64,000 nt of DNA from UBA7067 sp051880615 (GCA_051880615.1 JBJEOH010000057.1:1-64000); one strand, 5' to 3'. Positions 26,140 to 35,953 are shown, numbered from the stretch's first letter. Program-made: numbers and translations. The notes: generated by a model not told the origin, from the letters alone.

Positions 26140-29100
26140 TTATCTGTTTTCTTTCGCTTTAACCTTTTTGAGGAATATTATATAAGCTGTCAATGCTGTC
26201 AGCATCAGCGCAATACCGATCACATAGAAGATTACAGTGCTGAAACCGTCGGTAACCGGCATCTCAATCATACTGTTGTTGGCAATATTTACGGTGTAAA
26301 CACCGGCGGTTGTCGCAATATCGTTATCTGAGAAATTAACCTTTACGGCTCTGTCAAGAATATTGTAGCCGGAAGGTGCTGCGGTTTCCACTAAATAGTA
26401 ATCATAATTTGTGCCGTTAGCCTCGTACTTTTCAAAGACAGCAACTCCGTCATTATCTGTTGCTTTGTCAGCCTCAAGCCTGATACCCTGAATTTCAGTA
26501 TGAGGGATTGTTACAGATTTTTTTGCATCAATCTCTGCCTGTGTTGCTGTTCTGTATAAATCAAACTTTGCATTGGCAAGCTTTGTATCCTTATTGCCGC
26601 TGTCATACTTGTTGATTTTTATTGCAAAGGTTGTCACATCAGCTGAAGCAGTTGTTTGTATATGCCTGCCTGTAAAATTAGGATCGACTGAGTAATCAAA
26701 TGTAGCTGTGTTTGTTTGCTTTGAATTTACTGAGGCATTAGCGTTAAGAGTAGCAGTGTAAGTAATAACAAGCTGCTTTCCGCCGTTTTCCGACCAGCCT
26801 GCGGCATACTGTGAAGTATCAACGCTCAGCTTGAAGGTGTATTTGGAGGTTGGTGCTGTGGCAAGAGTGTAAGCAGTGTCTGAAACTGCTGCTCCGCCTT
26901 CTTTAACGGATATTGAATTGGTATCAAGAGTTAAGCCGACAGGGAGCAGGTCTGAAACATAAAACGATTTATCTGTTGCTTCATCAGGATAATCGGGAAT
27001 ATCTACGGCTATTGTGTAGGCAACTTTATCTCCTTTTGTTACGCTTGTTTTATCAGCAGTCTTTGTGAAATGCATATCAGGCAGCAGATCATTTGCAATT
27101 TGTATACTGAATGCCCTGTTAGTAATTGTATATCCTGTGCCGTCAACATTTGCGGCAGTTCCTGTGCTGTTGAGCGTAATTTTTATAGGCTCAAATAACG
27201 GTTTGTATCCGCGCGGAGCTTTTGTTTCGATAAGATAATACTCATTTCCTGCTGTAAACTGGTTTGAAAAACTTGCAGTACCGGAATCTGAAGTTACTTT
27301 GCTATCAATAAGCACACACTTTATATTTGCGCCTTGATAGCTAAGCGTTTTTATACCACTGCCTGCCGATTCCTCGGCTGTGGCTTTGCGATAAAGGCTG
27401 AATTCGGCACCGGCAAGCGATTTACTATTAGCGCCGTCTATTTTCTTGACATTAAGGGTGTAAAGCGTTTCAAAACGAGCGTAATATGTTGCGTCATCCG
27501 TTGTTGTGTAGCTTATTGTCTTGCCGTTGTTAGTAAGCATACCATTGGGAACCTTATTACCATTGGAATCATACCAACCCAAGAATTTGTAGCCCGTTCC
27601 CACATAAGAAACAGTGGAGCTTATTGGCGTACCTATTGCATCGGTATAGCTGTAACGCCCGAGTGTTGCTATTTTATCATCGGTTATATTATCCCAGCTA
27701 TCGCCATTCTTAAGCTGACGGATATAGGTCTGTGTAACGCTGTTTGAAAATCTTGCGTAATAGGTGTTTATGCCTTCCTTTGTTTCAGAATAACTGAATT
27801 CAGCATTTATGGAAACAAGGTTGCCTTCTTCGTCATACCAGCCGATGAATTTCCAGCCTGCTTTTTCAGTCGCTTTGATGACTACTTTTTCATCAGTTTT
27901 GGCAAAATAGGATTTACCGCCGTTATCATTATAACTGGAGTTGTAATTTTCGTCTGATGTATCTGTCACGCTTGTAAATTCAACCGTTCCGCCTTCATCA
28001 GAATTGGTGTACTCACCGTTTGGTTGGCGGCTCTGCGGAATAATCGCCTGTCGCCAACGCCACTGCGCAACCATGGTAAGACCCCTGTGGACATTTGCGT
28101 ATTGTTTGTCGTATTGTACGCCTTCGTTTTCTTTCCAGAGTACACCTTTTACCTCGGTGTCCGTTTCTAATTGCTCTCCTTGCAGAGAAACATTACCGCC
28201 GTAAATTTTAAAATACTGCGCCGCCCGTTCTCCTGAAGCTCCGTCCAAAGAATAATCACAGGCGATGGTATGTACAGCAGGGAGTATCATTTCACCAAGC
28301 AGGTCGGCATTTACCTGCGTAATATCATCCGGAATATTATCAACAATATCACCCGTAAGCTTCCATCCTGTAAACCTCCAGCCGTCATTTTGACCCTCTG
28401 CCGCCTTCGAAACATACGGAGGTATAAAGGTTGTGGTTGCGCCTGTATCCGATTGACCCACCTCCGGCTTAAAGCTGTAAACATTTTCGGCTTCATCTGT
28501 ATTATATTCCCTTTCAACTATATAAGCTTTTCCGCCGTTGGGGTCATAGGTGACTGTCGGGTTTTTAATAAATATAAAGTGCAAATCTGTCGCCGAGGTC
28601 ATATTATCAAGAATATAGGTGTAAATTATGTCGCCGTCTGCATTTTCAGACTTTACCCATTTGCCCTTTTTTTCCTCGTCGGTTAAGGACTCGGAATATT
28701 CAATTTCATTTCCCGCCAATTGGATAAATTCAGTAACAGGATTGCCGTTTTCGTCCAGCTTTGTGTAATAAACACCTACAAATTTACAGCCATTAACAGC
28801 ATCATCGGCTTGTATGATAGCCTGAATTATAAGAGGTTCACCATCGGGAACATAGGTCGCAAGCTTGTTGTCTACCGTAACCTTATGTCCCTCAGTTCCG
28901 CCCGCTCCGCCGGTTGTTCCGCCGCTTTCGCCGACAACCGCACTGCCGTGGGTTGTGGTGCTGCCCGAAAGAGGGTGGTAAATCTCGAAATTGATATTGT
29001 CGAGGAAATTACCGTAAGTCTTTGCTTTTTCCGGAGTTGTCGGAGAATCTACATATCCGACAGAAACAAATCCGAACAGAGTTTCGGTCTGACCTGCCGG

Positions 29101-29919
29101 AACGGTATAGAGATAGTATTTGCTTAAATCCAACGATGAATTATTTCCACTATCTCCGCTTTCATCGGAATTCTCGCCGTTTGAGCCGTAGGAGTTCCAA
29201 GGATTAGTACCGCTCGTAGCCCTTGAGGAAGCCATTATCCATATATGCCACTCCTCAGTGTAGATTGTGCTGGGTGTAAGGCTGAAAGCATTATTTCCTG
29301 CATTATCCTCAAAAGTACCTTTTGTACTGAATTTTTTACTGTAAACCGTGAGCTTTTCACCTAAACCCGCAGAGGTTTTAATAGAAGTCTTTCCTTGGGC
29401 GATGAGCCAGTCAATCATCTGCATTAATTGATCTCGTCCGTCCTTACTTGGTTTTGACGGGTCAACTTCCTGTTTAGGACCTATCACCAGCGCCATAGTA
29501 TCCGTTCCGTTTCGAGCACCGTGATCCAAGCCCCATCTGTAAATACTTGACGGAGAGGTATTGACATTCTGATATAATGTACTCTCTTCATCGGCATTCA
29601 GCTCTGCGGCGTATAATCCGTCCGTAGGCGACAATTTTACACCACTTATATAAGTTCCCGTATTTTCTCGGAGTAATTCGATTTTACCCTGAAAAGCCGT
29701 TGTGTTCCATGCAGGAACCGCGCTTTGAGCAGGCTGTTTATAAGATTCGGTCCAAGTCTGCCCTTCTTCAAAGCTGCCGTTAAGCAGCTTATTGGTATCT
29801 GAGGTTGAGTTTCCTTCCGTGGTCGCATTTGCAATTCCAACGCAGGCTGCCGCTAAAAGGCAGACCATTGCAATAATCGAGATAATCTTTACGGACATTT
29901 TTCTCGTGCCGTCCCTCAT
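26140..29919 (-). CDS. Large pilus tip/adhesin subunit with variant MPVTD sorting signal
   Basis: 1259 residues from ATG 29919 (AGGGGTGA 7 bases upstream; an 11-codon longer frame lacks an RBS). Signal peptide, then an N-terminal lectin-like region (LLNGSFEEGQTW, a jelly-roll type start). Three InlB B-type repeats follow (FTGWKLTGD, FIGWYDEEGN, FLGWYDSNGN), then a SpaA domain with YYLIETKAPRGY, a D2 domain (HFTKTADKTSVTKGDKV), and a final Cna_B with YYLVETAAPSGY. The C-terminus is MPVTD at 1220-1224 plus a TM segment and KKVKAK. The modular N-terminus and first position in the operon fit a tip adhesin. The ligand is unknown. Confidence 0.88.
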   Translation of the reverse strand: MRDGTRKMSVKIISIIAMVCLLAAACVGIANATTEGNSTSDTNKLLNGSFEEGQTWTESYKQPAQSAVPAWNTTAFQGKIELLRENTGTYISGVKLSPTDGLYAAELNADEESTLYQNVNTSPSSIYRWGLDHGARNGTDTMALVIGPKQEVDPSKPSKDGRDQLMQMIDWLIAQGKTSIKTSAGLGEKLTVYSKKFSTKGTFEDNAGNNAFSLTPSTIYTEEWHIWIMASSRATSGTNPWNSYGSNGENSDESGDSGNNSSLDLSKYYLYTVPAGQTETLFGFVSVGYVDSPTTPEKAKTYGNFLDNINFEIYHPLSGSTTTHGSAVVGESGGTTGGAGGTEGHKVTVDNKLATYVPDGEPLIIQAIIQADDAVNGCKFVGVYYTKLDENGNPVTEFIQLAGNEIEYSESLTDEEKKGKWVKSENADGDIIYTYILDNMTSATDLHFIFIKNPTVTYDPNGGKAYIVEREYNTDEAENVYSFKPEVGQSDTGATTTFIPPYVSKAAEGQNDGWRFTGWKLTGDIVDNIPDDITQVNADLLGEMILPAVHTIACDYSLDGASGERAAQYFKIYGGNVSLQGEQLETDTEVKGVLWKENEGVQYDKQYANVHRGLTMVAQWRWRQAIIPQSRQPNGEYTNSDEGGTVEFTSVTDTSDENYNSSYNDNGGKSYFAKTDEKVVIKATEKAGWKFIGWYDEEGNLVSINAEFSYSETKEGINTYYARFSNSVTQTYIRQLKNGDSWDNITDDKIATLGRYSYTDAIGTPISSTVSYVGTGYKFLGWYDSNGNKVPNGMLTNNGKTISYTTTDDATYYARFETLYTLNVKKIDGANSKSLAGAEFSLYRKATAEESAGSGIKTLSYQGANIKCVLIDSKVTSDSGTASFSNQFTAGNEYYLIETKAPRGYKPLFEPIKITLNSTGTAANVDGTGYTITNRAFSIQIANDLLPDMHFTKTADKTSVTKGDKVAYTIAVDIPDYPDEATDKSFYVSDLLPVGLTLDTNSISVKEGGAAVSDTAYTLATAPTSKYTFKLSVDTSQYAAGWSENGGKQLVITYTATLNANASVNSKQTNTATFDYSVDPNFTGRHIQTTASADVTTFAIKINKYDSGNKDTKLANAKFDLYRTATQAEIDAKKSVTIPHTEIQGIRLEADKATDNDGVAVFEKYEANGTNYDYYLVETAAPSGYNILDRAVKVNFSDNDIATTAGVYTVNIANNSMIEMPVTDGFSTVIFYVIGIALMLTALTAYIIFLKKVKAKENR

Positions 29920-30048
29920 AAACTTGTCACCCCTAACCTTTAAATTGCACACTCATATAATTATCAATCTCGTAGGCATTATTAAAATGGAATAATAAAA
30001 ATGAATACCAACAGTAAAGGTATTGTAGCTGAAACAACCGCCTCTGAT

Positions 30049-30102
30049 AATCTTCGAATATTATTATTACGAATATTATTATTATATTTTAACACGAAGA
30101 TT
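30049..30102. promoter_or_regulatory. Inverted repeat around tandem AT repeats, upstream of the pilus operon
   Basis: AATCTTCG (30049-30056) and CGAAGATT (30095-30102) flank two copies of GAATATTATTATTA. It lies 130 bases before the tip pilin start. It could be an operator or a very small invertible segment. Confidence 0.35.
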
Positions 30103-30218
30103 TGCCTATTTCAACCTTTACTTCTTAAACAAACAATAAATCGACCTAAATCAACAATGAATTAAAGTCAAGTTCTGCTCACACCTTAATATTATGATAC
30201 CGTTTTTCATACAAAACT

Positions 30219-30253
30219 CTCCATCAAGTTTTTTGCAGACGCGCGAATACAAC
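30219..30253. repeat. Short intergenic repeat related to one at about 62.29 kb
   Basis: CTCCATC, a T-rich run, GCAGAC and CGAATACAA occur in the same order here and at about 62289-62324, roughly 75 percent alike by eye. The later copy has a 9-bp inverted repeat GTTGCAGAC/GTCTGCAAC. Confidence 0.4.
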
Positions 30254-30266
30254 AAAAACAAAAAGC

Positions 30267-30298
30267 CTTAAAAATGGCTTAAATAAGCCATTTTTAAG
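30267..30298 (-). terminator. Terminator of the broken tRNA-Thr
   Basis: A 15-bp perfect inverted repeat with a 2-base loop (CTTAAAAATGGCTTA arm). On the minus strand it is followed by GCTTTTTGTTTTTG. It sits 9 bases past the tRNA 3' end. Confidence 0.75.
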
Positions 30299-30307
30299 AC
30301 CTTGTCA

Positions 30308-30353
30308 TGGAGCTGGAAAAGGGACTTGAACCCTCGACCTACGCTTTACGAGA
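30308..30353 (-). pseudogene. 3' half of tRNA-Thr(CGU): integration junction
   Basis: The minus strand gives an anticodon loop CTCGTAA, 3' anticodon stem, variable loop, T-arm GAGGGTTCAAGTCCCTT, acceptor TTCCAGC and A-CCA. The 5' half is missing: the sequence upstream does not pair with the acceptor (TTCCAGC) or anticodon stem. A 3' tRNA fragment followed by its native terminator is what site-specific integration into a tRNA gene leaves at the distal junction. Confidence 0.75.
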
Positions 30354-30460
30354 GCCAACCGGGGCTTTAGACAGCTTTTTGCAATCTCTAAAAAACGGCC
30401 TATCTATGCGGTTTTTTAAGCTTTTGCCTTTCGCAGCTTCAAGTGATTTTTTGCTGTTTA

Positions 30461-30522
30461 CAGCGGCAATAAACAACAAATAAACAACAAAATTTTGCCC
30501 TCTTTCAAGCAGCTGCAGAAGG
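30461..30522. repeat. AATAAACAACAAA direct repeat, left copy
   Basis: CAGCGGCAATAAACAACAAA with an internal doubled ATAAACAACAAA, then a TTTTGCCCTCTTTCAAGCAG-type run. A diverged copy in the same orientation is at 61952-62001. Confidence 0.55.
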
Positions 30523-30564
30523 CTAAAGACAGGTACTACATTATAAAAGCACCTTTAAATTTCG

Positions 30565-30593
30565 TTGACACAACGGATTTTTAGGTCTATAAT
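30565..30593 (+). promoter_or_regulatory. Perfect consensus promoter
   Basis: TTGACA (30565-30570), a 17-base spacer and TATAAT (30588-30593), both perfect. It reads towards the 46-codon fragment at 30686 and then the leucine-rich protein gene. Confidence 0.85.
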
Positions 30594-30685
30594 GTAGAAA
30601 AAGCACAATAATATTAATCATATATTTATAATTATATCGAATTAGTATGATGTGTGTTTATAATTTATTCAGTAGGTCAGTTATT

Positions 30686-30826
30686 ATGGCAATTTGGGGA
30701 GTTGGATTTCACTTCGGTAAAAAATATTCACAAGAAGAAAAATTCATTAACAAAAACTACATATCAGTTGGATACTCGGAAAAAGAAGTGCCTGAATACT
30801 ATGCAATCCTGAATACTATGCAATAA
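30686..30826 (+). pseudogene. Truncated 46-residue IWGVG protein
   Basis: ATG 30686 encodes MAIWGVGFHFGKKYSQEE... and ends EYYAILNTMQ at TAA 30824. A 16-base unit (CTGAATACTATGCAAT) is duplicated in tandem just before the stop. Proteins starting IWGVG-x-x-x-G followed by an IxVGY strand are usually longer (from memory). This is probably an N-terminal fragment of such a gene, possibly a defence-associated type. That link is a guess. Confidence 0.45.
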
Positions 30827-30952
30827 AGATATTTATTAGACTATTGTGCTAAACACAAAACATCATTAAAGAGCAACTATTATTTATAAAGAATACAATG
30901 ACACTGTAATTTCAACTATAAATAAATACATTTCTTTAACGGAGGTAAAATC

Positions 30953-33900
30953 ATGAAAAAAGCAATCAGCATACTACTATCCTCGCTATTAATGATGTCA
31001 ACCGCAAACATAGCAATTACTACGGTTTCAGCCAAAACAAATGAAAGCACCGTTACACAGGAAAACATAACATCTGCTGAAGCCGAACAAAATATAACCA
31101 TCTCAGAAACAGAGCTTTCCGTTGAGCCAATGGAGGAAGAAACAGAGGCTCAAACCGAGATTCAAACTGAGCTTCCATACAGTGTATATAAAGATGTTAT
31201 TTATGAAATAATTGATAACAAATACGCTGTAATAACCGGATATTATTGGGAAAGCAATTCAACTGATATTATTATACCGCCTGAAATTAATGGTTACCCT
31301 GTTATTGAAATTGCAGATAGTGCTATGCATAGTAACAAAATAAAAAGCATTTCAATTCCCGACAGTGTTACAAGAATTGGAGATAATGCATTTTCCGGCT
31401 GCAGTAATCTGACAACCATTTATATTCCCAGCAGTGTTACAAGCATTGGAGATAGTGCATTTTCCTACTGTAGCAGTCTTACAAGCGTTGATATTCCCGA
31501 CAGCGTAACAAGCATTGGTGATAGTGCCTTTTCCAGCTGCAGCAGTCTGACATCCTTTGATATTCCCGACAGCGTAACAAGCATTGGGAAGAGTGCCTTT
31601 TACGAATGCTCTAATCTTTCAGAAATTACAATTCCTATAAATATTACGGAACTTGATGTCTTTACATTTTGGAATTGCAATAATTTAACAAAAATAAACT
31701 ATAACGCAAAGGATTGTGAAACTCATACATTTCAGAACAATCAGTCTATTAAAACTGTAATATTTGGCAGTGAAGTAAACAACATACCTGACCAGATTTT
31801 TTCCGGCTGTACCGGTCTATCGAACATAGAAATATCAGAAGGCACTAAAACTATTGCTTATGAGGCATTTAGTGGTTGCTCTAACTTAACAAGCATATCA
31901 CTCCCCAACAGTGTTACAAACATTGGAGATCGTGCATTTTCAGGCTGCACCGGTCTATCGAACATAGAAATATCAGAAGGCACTAAAACTATTGCTTATG
32001 GGGCATTTAGTGGTTGCTCTAACTTAAAAAGCATATCACTCCCCGACAGCGTAACGAACCTTGGCAGTTGTGCATTTTCCAACTGCACCGCTTTATCCAA
32101 TGTAAAACTTTCGAGTAATATTTCGATTATTAACATGTGGACATTCGAAAACTGTACCAATTTGACAAGCGTTGAAATTTCCGACAGTGCAACAAGTATC
32201 GAATATGGGGCATTTGAGAACTGTATCAGTTTGACAAGTGCCGATATTCCTGATAGTGTAACAAACATCGAGTGGGATGCCTTTGCCGGATGTACAAGCC
32301 TCTCGACAGTGACTATCCCGACTAATATTGAAAGTATTGAGCATAGTGCATTTGATAATTGCCCAAACCTTACTAAGGTCATATACAAAGCGAAGAACTG
32401 CTCAACAGAAATATTCAATAGTAGGTCAAGTATAAAAACAGTTGAATTCGGCGAAGATGTAAAAACAATACCCGCTGCTTTTCGTTATTGCTCAGAATTA
32501 ACAAGCGTATATATTCCTAATGGTGTTACTAAGATAGGTGATGATGCATTTATAGGTTGTGAAAGTCTGACAAGCATTGACATTCCCAACAGAGTAACAA
32601 TCATTGGTGATAGTGCCTTTTACGGATGCAGCAGTTTGACAAGCGTTGATATACCCGACAGTGTAACAAGTATCAGCAATAGTGCATTTTCCCACTGTAG
32701 CAGTCTTACAAGCGTTGATATCCCCGACAGCGTAACAAGCATTGGTAATTATGCATTTGGCGGCTGCACAAGCCTCTCGACAGTGACTATCCCGACTAAT
32801 ATTAAAAATATTTGGTATGACGCATTTTCAGGTTGTCCGAATATTACTACGGTTATATATAACGCAAAGGATTATTCTACAAATATATTCAATAACAATA
32901 CAAGCATAAAAACAGTAAGGTTTGGCAACGAGGTAACAAGGATACCCTCTGCTTTTCGCGGTTGCACGGCATTAACAAGCGTTTACATTCCGAACAGTGT
33001 TAATATGATAGACGATTATGCATTTGCAGGCTGTACAGCATTAACAAATATAGCAATTCCAAACAGTGTTGAAACTATCGATAGGAGTGTCTTTTCCGGT
33101 TGTACTGCTTTGAAAGCTATTGAAATCAGCAAAGATAATCCGGCTTACTCCTCAATAGACGGAGTACTGTTTAATAAGGATACTACCAAACTAATCATTT
33201 ACCCTGCCGGAAAAAATGACGAAAGCTACAGTATTCCCGAAGGTGTAACCGAAATTGACACTAACGCTTTCAGTGGCTGCATTAATTTGTCCGGCATTAC
33301 AATTCCTTCCACGTATATAAGCAATGATTACTTTGCCTTAGCTCCGTTTTTCAGTTCTTATAATAACCTGATATCATTACAGAGAATAAATGTTTCTGAC
33401 AATAATCCAACTTACACATCAATAGACGGAGTATTATTCAATAAAAAATGCACAAAGCTTTTATTGTATCCTCAAGCAAAGACAGATACAACTTATATAA
33501 TTCCCAATGGCATAACAAGTATCGGACAAAGAGCATTCGCCGGCAGCAGTGCTTTGTCGTCTGTTACAATTCCGGACAGCGTTGAAAGTATAGAATATGC
33601 TGCATTTTCAGGCTCCGCCATTGAAGAAATAAGTATTCCAAAAAGCATCAAGCGAATGGGAGCTTCTATCTTCAGAGGCTGTGAAAATCTTAAAAAAGCA
33701 ACAATTTCCGAAGGTATCAAAATAGTTCCAAATGAAACATTCACCGATTGCAAAAACTTGAAAGAAATTAACTTTCCGAACAGCATTGAGGAAATAGATA
33801 GTTACTCTGTTTATAATACCCAATGGTATAATAATCAGCCGGACGGCGTTATATATATTGCAAAGGTAGCCCTTTGCTACAAAGGTGAAATGCCCGAAAA

Positions 33901-35344
33901 CACGAGTATAAAAATCAAAGAAGGAACTGAGCTTCTCGCGTCCTCTGCGTTCTGTGATTATCATATCGTTGCAAATGAATATGAAAATAAATATAAAGAT
34001 ACATTAGTCAGCGTTGAACTGCCAAGTACAATCAAAAGAATTGACAACCAAGCATTTTTAGATTGCCAAAGCTTAAAAAGCATAACAATCCCAAATGGCT
34101 TAACAAGCATTGGTACACGCGCATTTGAAAACTGCTCTTCACTGACAAGCATAAAAATTCCGGACACCATAATATGCATCCAACCCAGGGCATTTGCAAA
34201 TTGCGTTAATCTAAAGGATATTTATATTCCAAGTACGCTGACAAGCATTGGCAAGTATAGCGCAGATAGTTTTGCTAATATAGCAAGCGGCGCTTCATCA
34301 AACAACGATGTATTTAAAAATACAGCTTGGTACAACATCCAGCCTGACGGTATCGTTTATGCAGGAAAGGTTGCAATAGGTTACAAGGGTGAAATGCCCG
34401 AAAACACCAATCTTGTCATTAAGGAAGGTACTGTTTCTATTGCTGCACAAGCGTTTGCAAATCTTGAAAACCTGATTAGCGTTACAATACCCGATAGTGT
34501 AACAGAAATAGGCACTGGTGCATTTAGTGGTTGTGAAAATCTTTCTGATATATTCATCCCGGATAGCGCGACAAGTATCGGTGGAGGTGTTGCTGGAGGT
34601 TGTGAATTTATGGAAACAGAATGGTTCAAAAAACAGCCTGACGGTGTTGTGTATGCCGGAAAAGTCGCTATAGGATATAAAGGCGAAATGCCACAGGATG
34701 GCAAAGTCACAATAAAAGAAGGAACGATTGCAATTGCTGATTTTGCTTTTGTTCATAACGGCAATCTTGTCAGCATTACAATTCCAAGCAGTGTAAAAAA
34801 AATAGGTCAGCACGCGTTTTATGACTGTTCAAATCTTTCAAATGTATCATTCTCAAACGGGTTACAAGAAATAGGTACATTTGCTTTTGGCAATTGCATT
34901 TCTTTGAAAGAAGTAAGCCTACCGAGTACTATTTCAAAATTTGGCGATGCAGCTATTGGTTTTTATTGTGTAGCAGGAAACCCTGGACATACCGGCGGAA
35001 GCTTATCAACTATCCCCTATATGGACTTTACAATCTCGGGCTACTCCAATACTGCGACAGAAAAATATGCAAAAGATAACGGATTGAACTTCATATCCAT
35101 CGGCACACAACCTGAAAAAACCTTAATATTAGGTGATGTAAATTTTGATGGAAAAGTAAGTCTTATCGATGCAATTCAAATACAAAAACAAACGCTGTTT
35201 ATGTTTGAGTTTGATAACAATCAGAAAATTTGCGGTGATGTTGACAAAAACGGCACAATTAATCTTCTTGATAGTATTTATGTCCAAAAGTTCTCACTTA
35301 ATATATCAGGGAATATTGCAGGCATTGGCAAAGAAATCATTTAG
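30953..35344 (+). CDS. Giant BspA-type leucine-rich protein with C-terminal type I dockerin
   Basis: 1463 residues. Signal peptide (MKKAISILLSSLLMMSTANI, cleavage near VSA), a Glu/Thr-rich stretch, then dozens of about 23-residue LRR_5 (BspA) units of the form SIDIPDSVTSIGDSAFSGCS, some with SIDGVLFNK inserts. The C-terminus is a dockerin at about 1393-1452 with two Ca-loop/helix repeats (GDVNFDGKVSLIDAI and GDVDKNGTINLLDSI). The RBS CGGAGGT precedes the ATG. The domain plan means it is secreted and held on a cohesin scaffoldin. BspA repeats mediate binding in other species, and the ligand here is unknown. Confidence 0.93.
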   Translation: MKKAISILLSSLLMMSTANIAITTVSAKTNESTVTQENITSAEAEQNITISETELSVEPMEEETEAQTEIQTELPYSVYKDVIYEIIDNKYAVITGYYWESNSTDIIIPPEINGYPVIEIADSAMHSNKIKSISIPDSVTRIGDNAFSGCSNLTTIYIPSSVTSIGDSAFSYCSSLTSVDIPDSVTSIGDSAFSSCSSLTSFDIPDSVTSIGKSAFYECSNLSEITIPINITELDVFTFWNCNNLTKINYNAKDCETHTFQNNQSIKTVIFGSEVNNIPDQIFSGCTGLSNIEISEGTKTIAYEAFSGCSNLTSISLPNSVTNIGDRAFSGCTGLSNIEISEGTKTIAYGAFSGCSNLKSISLPDSVTNLGSCAFSNCTALSNVKLSSNISIINMWTFENCTNLTSVEISDSATSIEYGAFENCISLTSADIPDSVTNIEWDAFAGCTSLSTVTIPTNIESIEHSAFDNCPNLTKVIYKAKNCSTEIFNSRSSIKTVEFGEDVKTIPAAFRYCSELTSVYIPNGVTKIGDDAFIGCESLTSIDIPNRVTIIGDSAFYGCSSLTSVDIPDSVTSISNSAFSHCSSLTSVDIPDSVTSIGNYAFGGCTSLSTVTIPTNIKNIWYDAFSGCPNITTVIYNAKDYSTNIFNNNTSIKTVRFGNEVTRIPSAFRGCTALTSVYIPNSVNMIDDYAFAGCTALTNIAIPNSVETIDRSVFSGCTALKAIEISKDNPAYSSIDGVLFNKDTTKLIIYPAGKNDESYSIPEGVTEIDTNAFSGCINLSGITIPSTYISNDYFALAPFFSSYNNLISLQRINVSDNNPTYTSIDGVLFNKKCTKLLLYPQAKTDTTYIIPNGITSIGQRAFAGSSALSSVTIPDSVESIEYAAFSGSAIEEISIPKSIKRMGASIFRGCENLKKATISEGIKIVPNETFTDCKNLKEINFPNSIEEIDSYSVYNTQWYNNQPDGVIYIAKVALCYKGEMPENTSIKIKEGTELLASSAFCDYHIVANEYENKYKDTLVSVELPSTIKRIDNQAFLDCQSLKSITIPNGLTSIGTRAFENCSSLTSIKIPDTIICIQPRAFANCVNLKDIYIPSTLTSIGKYSADSFANIASGASSNNDVFKNTAWYNIQPDGIVYAGKVAIGYKGEMPENTNLVIKEGTVSIAAQAFANLENLISVTIPDSVTEIGTGAFSGCENLSDIFIPDSATSIGGGVAGGCEFMETEWFKKQPDGVVYAGKVAIGYKGEMPQDGKVTIKEGTIAIADFAFVHNGNLVSITIPSSVKKIGQHAFYDCSNLSNVSFSNGLQEIGTFAFGNCISLKEVSLPSTISKFGDAAIGFYCVAGNPGHTGGSLSTIPYMDFTISGYSNTATEKYAKDNGLNFISIGTQPEKTLILGDVNFDGKVSLIDAIQIQKQTLFMFEFDNNQKICGDVDKNGTINLLDSIYVQKFSLNISGNIAGIGKEII

Positions 35345-35377
35345 CATTACAGAGCTGACTTTATCATCTCTGTCTTT

Positions 35378-35410
35378 AAAAGGGAACGCTGTTTTACGGC
35401 GTTCCCTTTT
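35378..35410 (+). terminator. Terminator of the leucine-rich dockerin gene
   Basis: A 12-bp perfect stem (AAAAGGGAACGC with GCGTTCCCTTTT) with a 9-base loop, 33 bases past the stop codon. Confidence 0.85.
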
Positions 35411-35490
35411 GCTGTACTCTCGTTTATTATCTTTTCCTTGTACTTTTACTTTCTGTTTTGTATAATTCATTCATCGGAGAGTGAGCTGAT

Positions 35491-35808
35491 ATGAACACAA
35501 AATTCCGTTTCAACTGTGGGAAGGAGCTGCCGCTGCACCCGGACAGACTGACAAGCTGGTTCTCAAAATTTGTAAAGGCACACAGCGATGTGCTGCCGCC
35601 GATATCAATACATTCACTTCGCCACACAAACGCTACCCTGCAGATTGCAGGTGGCGTTCCGCTTACAACCGTTGCAAAGCGGCTCGGACACGCCGACACC
35701 GTAACCACAAGCAAGATATACGCCCACGCAATCAAGTCGGCAGACGAAGCCGCCGCAGTAACTCTGGAAAATCTTCTGACGCCGAACAAAAACAGAAACG
35801 CTGGATAA
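35491..35808 (+). pseudogene. Tyrosine recombinase (integrase), C-terminal fragment
   Basis: 105 codons that cover only the C-terminal catalytic core: HSLRHTNAT (His-x-x-Arg-His), LGHADTVTTSKIYAHA with the nucleophile Tyr and second His. The N-terminal DNA-binding domain and first catalytic Arg are absent, so it cannot be active. It probably belonged to the element whose junction is the tRNA-Thr fragment 5 kb to the left. Confidence 0.8.
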
Positions 35809-35847
35809 ATAATAAATAATAAAATAAAAACCACACTATAAGATTAA

Positions 35848-35884
35848 AAGGTCGGGTATCTGTCACACAGAATTACCCGACCTT
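35848..35884 (-). terminator. Terminator of RNA/peptide cassette A
   Basis: An 11-bp stem (AAGGTCGGGTA with TACCCGACCTT). On the minus strand it runs into TTTTAATCTT. A near-copy is at 61724-61760. Confidence 0.75.
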
Positions 35885-35953
35885 AACTTATTGGTTTATT
35901 TTCAATTATCATTCAACAAGTCCCTTTATTATTTCATTCTATTTTCTTTTGCA

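Noticed and set aside
32000..34800. Several minus-strand ORFs of 70-170 codons inside the first leucine-rich gene
   Set aside because: They are antisense shadows of the repetitive LRR DNA.
35427..35834. 135-codon minus ORF over the integrase fragment
   Set aside because: It is antisense to the clear HSLRH...Y catalytic motif on the + strand.
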